A stretch of 11,672 nt of DNA from Elusimicrobia bacterium RIFOXYB2_FULL_48_7 (lineage in GTDB: Bacteria; Elusimicrobiota; Endomicrobiia; CG1-02-37-114; XYA2-FULL-39-19). Shown here in pieces: positions 6,591-11,672 of the stretch. A program made the translations under genes and the position numbers. The stretch is taken from contig MGVM01000043.1 in assembly GCA_001800495.1 (NCBI GenBank), positions 1 through 11,672 of the forward strand. Reading direction: 5' to 3'. Position 1 is the first letter of the stretch, and every line of letters begins with the position of its first letter. The notes under the pieces were generated by a model. That model did no database searches and had not been told where the DNA came from. It saw only the letters and a list, made by a program, of their open reading frames with translations.

Positions 6591-9500
6591 AAATAACGGG
6601 CCCGAAAGGGGTTCCAATTATTTTTTCCTTTATGTTTCTGGCGGCCGCTGCTGTTAACGCGGCAACATATACCGCTTCCACTTTATCCCCTGTGGAGATT
6701 CAGGGGCTGATAAACGGCGCCAGCGACGGCGACACGGTGCAGCTCCCTGTCGGCGTGAGTACCTGGACTTCAGGCATCACGATCACGGACAAGAATATCA
6801 CTTTAATGGGCGCCGGCATCGACCAGACAAATATAATTGACGACACTGATGCCACCGCCACTATAATCACGGTGCCGGGCACGGCGGGCAAGGGTTTTCG
6901 CATCACGGGAATCACTATTACGGGCGCCGACTGGACCGCGGTTGACGCCGGCAACCCGGCGCTGATTAACATCAACGGTTCGTACAATAACTGGCGCATA
7001 GACCACGTCAAGATGATCGGCAGGATTAACGGCGGAATAAAGATAAACGGCTTTAATCCCACCGGGCTTATAGACCACTGCACTTTTTATATCAAGCATC
7101 ACGGCGGTTCCGGCGCTACTTACGCGATTTGGAACCAGGACAACGGCAGCGACCAGGGGAATACTGCCTGGACCAGGCCGCTTGCGCTGGGCACATCAAA
7201 CGCGCTTTACATAGAGGACTGCCTGTTTGAATTTATACTGGACGTGAGCGGGAACATTGTTTTCCTGCATACGGAGGGTGGGGCCAGGACAGTGGTTCGC
7301 AACTCTAAGACAAATGCTGTTGAGGAACACTGGTCCGCGGGAGCCACCGGCGGCAACAGGGGAACCATTTACCTGGAGATATATAATAATATTTTCGGCG
7401 GCGCTTACGCGAAAGCCGACCGCGCCCTCGCGCTTGACGGGGCGACCGGCGTGTTTTACAATAACCAGCTGTTCAGCGGGGTTTTTAACACCACAGCTTT
7501 CAATATCCAGCATCACCGCAGTGACGGCCTTTATTACCAGATGGTCAATGGTATTTACGTGAACGACACAAAATGCAACGGGACAGCTTTTATAGACGGC
7601 AACCTGCCCGTAGATAACGACTGGGCAACTTTCACCGGTTCGCACAGCGGGGGTAACGGAGACAGCACGCTTGCCTGCGCGGGCAGGTCCTGGACGCCGG
7701 GCGCCCTTGTGGGCAAAACCGTCTGGAACATGACGGGCTACAGCCGGGGCACAATTACCGCCAACACCGCCGACACCATCACCAGTGTGCCTTTTGTAAT
7801 AAAGGAAAGCTCTTACAATCCCGCGGCGCCGATGAGCGAGGGGTATATCATAATAGACACCGGCACGCACACCGGTGCAGACAACGCGTCTGCGCTGGCA
7901 TGCAGCCCGAGATACTGGACATCATGGAAACTTGCTTACTGGCATGTATATAACGTAACTGACGGGAGCCGGGCCAAGATTACCTCGGCTGTCCCTGTTT
8001 CAGGTTCACCGATTACCGGCCTGAACGCTCCTCTAAGCGGCGGCACGGACAACAACTGGGACACCGGCGATGTTTTCCAGGTATGCGTGGATTATCCCAG
8101 GACAAACAGCAGGAATTTCTGGAATACGGGAGACAATTTCAAGGTTACCGACGGCTGGCCCTGCCTGGACCAGCTGGGCCGCGGCCCCGGCACCGAGCTG
8201 GTTAACGGCACAACCGTGCAGAAATCAGAACCGTTCTATGAATGGAACAATACCTTGAACGGCAATACCACAAATTTCTTCAGCAGGAATTTATCGGCGC
8301 TGTCCATGTCGCACCTTAAATCCGGCAGGGATTACTATTCCGGTATCGTGAAACCCGGGTACGCATCTTTCACATATCCGCACCCGCTTACGCTTTCAGG
8401 CATAACCGATGTTACCCCGCCCACGGCGCCCGTAATAGTGCGCGACGGTACAAATCCGTCGGCAAACTGGAGCTTCACGTATTCAACAAGGTCGCTGTCG
8501 GCCAACTGGGACGTATGCACAGACACGGAAACCGGCATAAGCGCCTACTACGTCGCCATCGGTACCGGGCCGGGGCTGATCAACACCGCGGCCTGGCAGA
8601 GCGTCGGATTGTCGACAAACGTAACATTAATAAACCTCACCCTCACTACCGGCGTGACTTACTATTACTCGGTCCGCTCGCAGGACGGGGTGAACCAGCT
8701 GAGCACGATTACCAGTTCTGACGGGCAGTACGTAGCGCCCGATGGGACTCCGCCTTCGGATATTTCTATTGTGCGCGACGGCACGGGAGCGGATGTTGCT
8801 TTCACTTACTCAACCAATACCCTCTCGGCAAACTGGGCCTCCTCGGCTGACGCCGAGTCGGGCATCAGCAAGTACTGGTATTCCATCGGCGCTTCGGCCG
8901 GCGCGCAGGATATTGCGGCGTGGACAAATGTATGGGAAGCCACAAGCGTAACCAGGACAGGGCTGGTCCTTTCCTTTAACACTACATATTATTTCACGGT
9001 TTACGCGCAAAACAGCGTGGGGCTGGTTTGCTCCACCATAAGCTCAAACGGGCAGTACGCGGCGCAGGATTTAACGCCTCCGTCAGCTCCTGTTGTTATC
9101 CGCGACGGCACGGGGGCAAGCGACTGGTCGTTCGCTTATTCTACTACCGGGTTATCCGCGAACTGGGACGCCTGCGCGGACGCAGAGACCGGGATAGGCA
9201 GGTACATGTACGCGATAAGCTCAACAACTGCCGGCGGCACGGGATTCGTCGCCTGGACCGACAACGGGGTATCTACATATGTTACGCACCGCAACCTGGT
9301 GCTGGCGCACGGCGTGACATATTATTTCAGCGTAAGGGCCGAGAACCCGTTCGGCCTGGCAAGCGCGGCCGTGAACTCAAACGGGCAGTATATAGCCGTA
9401 GATACCAGCCCTCCCTCAAACATTGCAGCCGTGCGTGACGGTGCCGCTGGCGCGGATGTCAGTTTCACTTATTCAACAACTACGCTCAGCGCCAACTGGG

Positions 9501-10639
9501 ACAGGAGCATAGACACTGAATCAGGCATAAGCAGGTACTACTATGCCGTAAGCAGCACAGCAGCCGGCGGTTATGAATTCATCGGCTGGACGAATGTCTG
9601 GACAAGCACTTACGTTACAAGGAGTTCTCTGGCGCTTTTGGTTGGAACCACCTATTACTTTGCTGTGAAGGCCGAGAACGGGGTAGGTTACCAGACAGCT
9701 GTTGTGAATTCGAACGGCCAGTACGTGGCGCCGGACCCCACTCCTCCCTCATCTCCAGCAACCGTGCGCGACGGCACCGGTTCTTTCGACTGGTACTTTA
9801 CATATTCAAGCGTGACACTGAGCGCCAACTGGGACGCCTCTGTTGACGGCGAGTCCGGCATAGCGAAATACTGGTACGCCATGGGCACGACGGCCGGAGG
9901 AATTGATGTTGCGGCGTGGGCAAGCACGCAGGCAACCTCGGCAACCATAAACGGCCTGGCGCTGAACATCGGGTCAACGTATTATTTCACGGTAAAGGCA
10001 GAAAACGGCGTGGGCGGCCAGAGCGCGGCAATAAATTCCAACGGGCAGTATATTGTGGAGAATTGGTCAACACCGCCTTATCCCGTCATAAGCGGCCTGG
10101 CGGCCGTGAATATAACCAAAACCAGCGCTGTAATCAACTGGACAACCGACCGCTCCGCCACCAGCCAGGTGGAATACGGCAGGACAACTAATTACGGCAC
10201 GCTTACAATAGAGGACAGTAACCTTGTAACGGGTCACAGTGTTTCTTTAACGGGGCTGATTTCCGGCACGCGTTACCACTACCGCGTGATAACCAGGGAA
10301 GGGTCGGGGTTCGAGACAATTTCCGCCGGCGGAATATTCACGACCCAAAGCGATGAACCGCAGATAAACGCGGATATTCACGTGTACCCGAATCCCTGCA
10401 AAATATCGGCAGCCAACCCTGCCAGGTTCCGGATGGCCGGCAACCCGTGCGCTGAAGCAAGCATCTACACGGTCAGCGGGCGGCTGATAAGAAAAATAAC
10501 CCCTGCCTCGCCTTCAGCAGAGGTCACCTGGGACGGCACCAACGCCGACGGCCAGAAAACCGGCCGCGGGATATACATCTTTAAGATTACCGGCAGTTCC
10601 GGCGACACCGTCACCGGCAAGCTAGCGCTCACCAGGTAA
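6587..10639 (+). CDS. Secreted beta-helix protein with fibronectin-III array and FlgD-like tail
   Basis: This 1350-residue exported protein has a signal peptide at residues 1-25 (hydrophobic IIFSFMFLAAAA, cleavage likely after VNA). Residues about 27-340 form a right-handed beta-helix of the pectate-lyase-like/PbH1 type: DGDTVQLP, ITLMGAGIDQT, WRIDHVKM, LIDHCTFY, LGTSNALYIEDC, YNNIFGG. Two related beta modules of the GTHTG...WT...ITS type follow (349-403 and 424-499). Next come five tandem fibronectin-III-like modules starting near residues 608, 719, 828, 939 and 1050. A sixth divergent one (about 1161-1255, SAVINWTTDRSATSQVEYG) is of the kind found in phosphatase-like proteins. The tail (about 1262-1350) reads VYPNPCK...WDGTNADGQKTGRGIYIFKI...GKLALTR. 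I see no complete set of known lyase catalytic residues, so it may be a binding or structural protein instead of an enzyme. It overlaps the regulator by 4 nt. Confidence 0.88.
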   Translation: MKITGPKGVPIIFSFMFLAAAAVNAATYTASTLSPVEIQGLINGASDGDTVQLPVGVSTWTSGITITDKNITLMGAGIDQTNIIDDTDATATIITVPGTAGKGFRITGITITGADWTAVDAGNPALININGSYNNWRIDHVKMIGRINGGIKINGFNPTGLIDHCTFYIKHHGGSGATYAIWNQDNGSDQGNTAWTRPLALGTSNALYIEDCLFEFILDVSGNIVFLHTEGGARTVVRNSKTNAVEEHWSAGATGGNRGTIYLEIYNNIFGGAYAKADRALALDGATGVFYNNQLFSGVFNTTAFNIQHHRSDGLYYQMVNGIYVNDTKCNGTAFIDGNLPVDNDWATFTGSHSGGNGDSTLACAGRSWTPGALVGKTVWNMTGYSRGTITANTADTITSVPFVIKESSYNPAAPMSEGYIIIDTGTHTGADNASALACSPRYWTSWKLAYWHVYNVTDGSRAKITSAVPVSGSPITGLNAPLSGGTDNNWDTGDVFQVCVDYPRTNSRNFWNTGDNFKVTDGWPCLDQLGRGPGTELVNGTTVQKSEPFYEWNNTLNGNTTNFFSRNLSALSMSHLKSGRDYYSGIVKPGYASFTYPHPLTLSGITDVTPPTAPVIVRDGTNPSANWSFTYSTRSLSANWDVCTDTETGISAYYVAIGTGPGLINTAAWQSVGLSTNVTLINLTLTTGVTYYYSVRSQDGVNQLSTITSSDGQYVAPDGTPPSDISIVRDGTGADVAFTYSTNTLSANWASSADAESGISKYWYSIGASAGAQDIAAWTNVWEATSVTRTGLVLSFNTTYYFTVYAQNSVGLVCSTISSNGQYAAQDLTPPSAPVVIRDGTGASDWSFAYSTTGLSANWDACADAETGIGRYMYAISSTTAGGTGFVAWTDNGVSTYVTHRNLVLAHGVTYYFSVRAENPFGLASAAVNSNGQYIAVDTSPPSNIAAVRDGAAGADVSFTYSTTTLSANWDRSIDTESGISRYYYAVSSTAAGGYEFIGWTNVWTSTYVTRSSLALLVGTTYYFAVKAENGVGYQTAVVNSNGQYVAPDPTPPSSPATVRDGTGSFDWYFTYSSVTLSANWDASVDGESGIAKYWYAMGTTAGGIDVAAWASTQATSATINGLALNIGSTYYFTVKAENGVGGQSAAINSNGQYIVENWSTPPYPVISGLAAVNITKTSAVINWTTDRSATSQVEYGRTTNYGTLTIEDSNLVTGHSVSLTGLISGTRYHYRVITREGSGFETISAGGIFTTQSDEPQINADIHVYPNPCKISAANPARFRMAGNPCAEASIYTVSGRLIRKITPASPSAEVTWDGTNADGQKTGRGIYIFKITGSSGDTVTGKLALTR
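7631..8083 (+). repeat. Two copies of a GTHTG/ITS beta module inside the beta-helix protein
   Basis: Copy 1 (about 7631-7795) reads FTGSHSGG, LACAGRSWTPGALVGKTV, NMTGYSRGTITANTADTITS. Copy 2 (about 7856-8083) reads DTGTHTGAD, LACSPRYWTSWKLAYWHV, NVTDGSRAKITS and closes with GGTDNNWDTGDVFQV. Both share the order TGxH, LAC..R.WT, N.T..SR..IT. Copy 1 lacks the closing strand, or it has diverged. Modules of this kind recur in large surface and tail-fibre-like proteins; no enzymatic role is known to me. Confidence 0.6.
8408..10066 (+). repeat. Five tandem fibronectin-III-like modules of about 110 residues
   Basis: Modules begin at 8408, 8741, 9068, 9401 and 9734, with periods of 333, 327, 333 and 333 bp. 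Each carries a D.TPP.....VRDG start, an F.YST..LSANWD strand, an ESGI/ETGI turn, a YYF.V strand and a closing SNGQY or SDGQY. Protein conservation is high while synonymous sites differ, so the array is old and selected. Such arrays usually act as stalks that hold a catalytic or binding head away from the cell. Confidence 0.85.
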
Positions 10640-10684
10640 ATAATAGGGACTGTCCCCGGTTTTGGGGGACTGTCCCTATTATTT
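10638..10684. repeat. Second REP-like palindrome with nested dyads, possible terminator
   Basis: Arms 10638-10657 and 10665-10684 pair over 20 bp with one T-T mismatch (10651/10671) around a 7-nt loop. The outer 12 bases AATAATAGGGAC and their return GTCCCTATTATT match the element at 4139-4185, while the inner parts differ. The 11-base unit GGGACTGTCCC, itself a palindrome about its central base, occurs in both arms (10646-10656 and 10666-10676), so each arm could fold alone. The element overlaps the last two bases of the TAA stop of the beta-helix gene. Confidence 0.85.
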
Positions 10685-10685
10685 C

Positions 10686-10690
10686 AGGAG
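10686..10690 (+). promoter_or_regulatory. Shine-Dalgarno of the second beta-helix gene
   Basis: AGGAG lies 7 nt before the ATG at 10698 and immediately follows the palindrome. It supports the chosen start, which is also the one giving an intact signal peptide. Confidence 0.75.
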
Positions 10691-10697
10691 TCAACCG

Positions 10698-11672
10698 ATG
10701 AAAAACTCTGAAAAATACAAAAAGTTAATTGGAACCCCAATCGGGATCATTATTTTCTTTTTATCTTTAATAACTCCCGCCCTTTACGCTGACACCCACA
10801 CGGCTGTCAGCTTGTCCACAACAGATGTCCAGGCCGCTATAACTGCCGCAACGGACGGCGACACGGTGATCCTTCCGGCCGGCACGGAGGTGTGGAGCGG
10901 GCCGATAAGGATGAATAATAAAGGTATTACTGTCCGTGGCGCGGGCATGGACCAGACCGTGATCATCAATAACGTCCCTACGACTTTCCCGGCAGAACCG
11001 TTCTATATTTACGGCGGTACGCAAAAGCCGTTCCGCATCTGCCACCTCACTTTTTCCGGATGGGACGGGACAAATTACATGGATTCGAGCACGTTCATAG
11101 ATGTAAGGGGCAGCTGGATAAATTTCCGCATTGATCACTGCAAGTTCATTAATTTCCAAAATGTCGCGGTTTCATTCACCTTTACCGATTCAACGGGACT
11201 GATAGACCACTGCACTTTCTACCAGCTCCTCCGCGCGCCGAACCATCCCACGGGCTCTATCACGGGAATAGGGATCAAGGGAACCGTTAATGCGTTGTCT
11301 TTCGGCACTCCGTTGACCCTCGGCACATCGAATGCCATTTATGTGGAGGACAATTATTTCTACTGCAGCACTACTTCCCTTGCGGTGAGCATAAATGTAC
11401 CTTCGGTAGCCACCGCGTGCGGCTCCCGCTGTGTGATAAGGTATAATCATTTTGAACACGAGGAAAACGAGCTGAAGCCGCCGTGCGGCTCGGGCATTAT
11501 AAGGGGATCGCTCAGCAACGAGGTTTACAACAACATATACAGGAACCTGGGTACCACAATCCATCTCGTCCAGAATATTGATTTTGACGGCGGTACCGGG
11601 GTTGTATTCAATAACACCATCACCGGGGAATACAGCAGGGAGCAGATATGCATAAACGACCTGCGTTCCTGC
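10698..11672 (+). CDS. Secreted beta-helix protein, 3'-truncated by the window
   Basis: An open frame of 325 codons runs off the window end with no stop. The start MKNSEKYKKLIGTPIG leads into a hydrophobic segment (IIIFFLSLITPA) with likely cleavage after ALYA at residue 31. The mature part is a right-handed beta-helix: DGDTVILPAGTEVW, GITVRGAGMDQTVII, NFRIDHCKFIN, GLIDHCTFY, LTLGTSNAIYVEDNYFY, GVVFNNTITG. It matches the N-terminus of the preceding gene product in order and motif spacing, so the two are tandem paralogues, but this copy has more cysteines and no close identity. The same fibronectin-III array and tail would be expected beyond the window (prediction). A pectate-lyase-like or binding role is possible; catalytic residues cannot be assigned. 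The 58-bp gap to the preceding gene holds only the palindrome and the ribosome binding site, so co-transcription is plausible unless the hairpin terminates. Confidence 0.87.
   Translation, partial: MKNSEKYKKLIGTPIGIIIFFLSLITPALYADTHTAVSLSTTDVQAAITAATDGDTVILPAGTEVWSGPIRMNNKGITVRGAGMDQTVIINNVPTTFPAEPFYIYGGTQKPFRICHLTFSGWDGTNYMDSSTFIDVRGSWINFRIDHCKFINFQNVAVSFTFTDSTGLIDHCTFYQLLRAPNHPTGSITGIGIKGTVNALSFGTPLTLGTSNAIYVEDNYFYCSTTSLAVSINVPSVATACGSRCVIRYNHFEHEENELKPPCGSGIIRGSLSNEVYNNIYRNLGTTIHLVQNIDFDGGTGVVFNNTITGEYSREQICINDLRSC

Noticed and set aside
6668..7600. Naming the 6587-10639 protein a pectate lyase
   Set aside because: The beta-helix fold is visible, but a calcium-binding Asp set and a catalytic Arg cannot be identified from the sequence alone.
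7196..7870. Antisense open frame of 224 codons on the - strand
   Set aside because: It is opposite the beta-helix region, which has clear family motifs; low-complexity basic composition suggests a frame shadow.
9028..9438. Arginine-rich + strand frame of 136 codons inside the fibronectin array
   Set aside because: It is an alternative frame of the repeated modules; its composition and lack of a start context argue against a gene.

Overview
This 11.7 kb window (GC roughly mid-50s percent by eye) is fully coding on the + strand. It reads as part of a carbohydrate-processing locus of an uncultivated, probably anaerobic, Gram-negative-type bacterium. The secreted proteins combine beta-helix or SGNH-hydrolase heads, arrays of fibronectin-III-like modules (TPPS...VRDGTG...LSANW...YYF.V...NSNGQY) and a FlgD-Ig/sorting-domain-like tail ending GKLALT[K/R]. 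That architecture is typical of candidate phyla such as Elusimicrobiota, Omnitrophota and their neighbours. The placement is an inference from style, not from a marker gene. A ferredoxin-tailed aldo/keto reductase fits an anaerobe.

Layout. (1) 1-2199: the 3' part of a large secreted multidomain SGNH/GDSL-type esterase, truncated by the window start. (2) 2196-4136: a cytoplasmic-looking two-domain alpha/beta hydrolase (acetyl-xylan-esterase-like), start and stop overlapping in ATGA with gene 1. (3) 4139-4185: a perfect 22-bp-stem palindrome between genes. (4) 4209-5351: an aldo/keto reductase with two C-terminal 4Fe-4S cysteine clusters. (5) 5352-5456: a regulatory gap with a good sigma-70-type promoter, an inverted repeat around the -35 box, and three tandem 9-bp repeats just downstream of the -10 box. 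(6) 5457-6590: a GntR-LacI chimeric, sugar-responsive-type regulator. (7) 6587-10639: a 1350-residue secreted beta-helix protein, coupled to the regulator by an ATGA overlap, with five tandem fibronectin-III-like modules, a sixth divergent one and the same tail as gene 1. (8) 10638-10684: a second palindrome of the same family. (9) 10698 to the window end: the 5' part of a second secreted beta-helix protein, paralogous to the N-terminus of the preceding one.

Working model (inference): gene 1 and the beta-helix proteins are exported and act on or bind an acylated plant- or algal-type polysaccharide. The cytoplasmic esterase and the reductase process imported products. The GntR-LacI regulator controls itself and the co-transcribed beta-helix genes from the promoter near 5371-5398. 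I see no CRISPR, tRNA, rRNA, transposase or integrase gene. The most unusual points are the two related palindromes placed directly after stop codons, the organised operator-like region at 5363-5437, and the sharing of modules between the secreted proteins.
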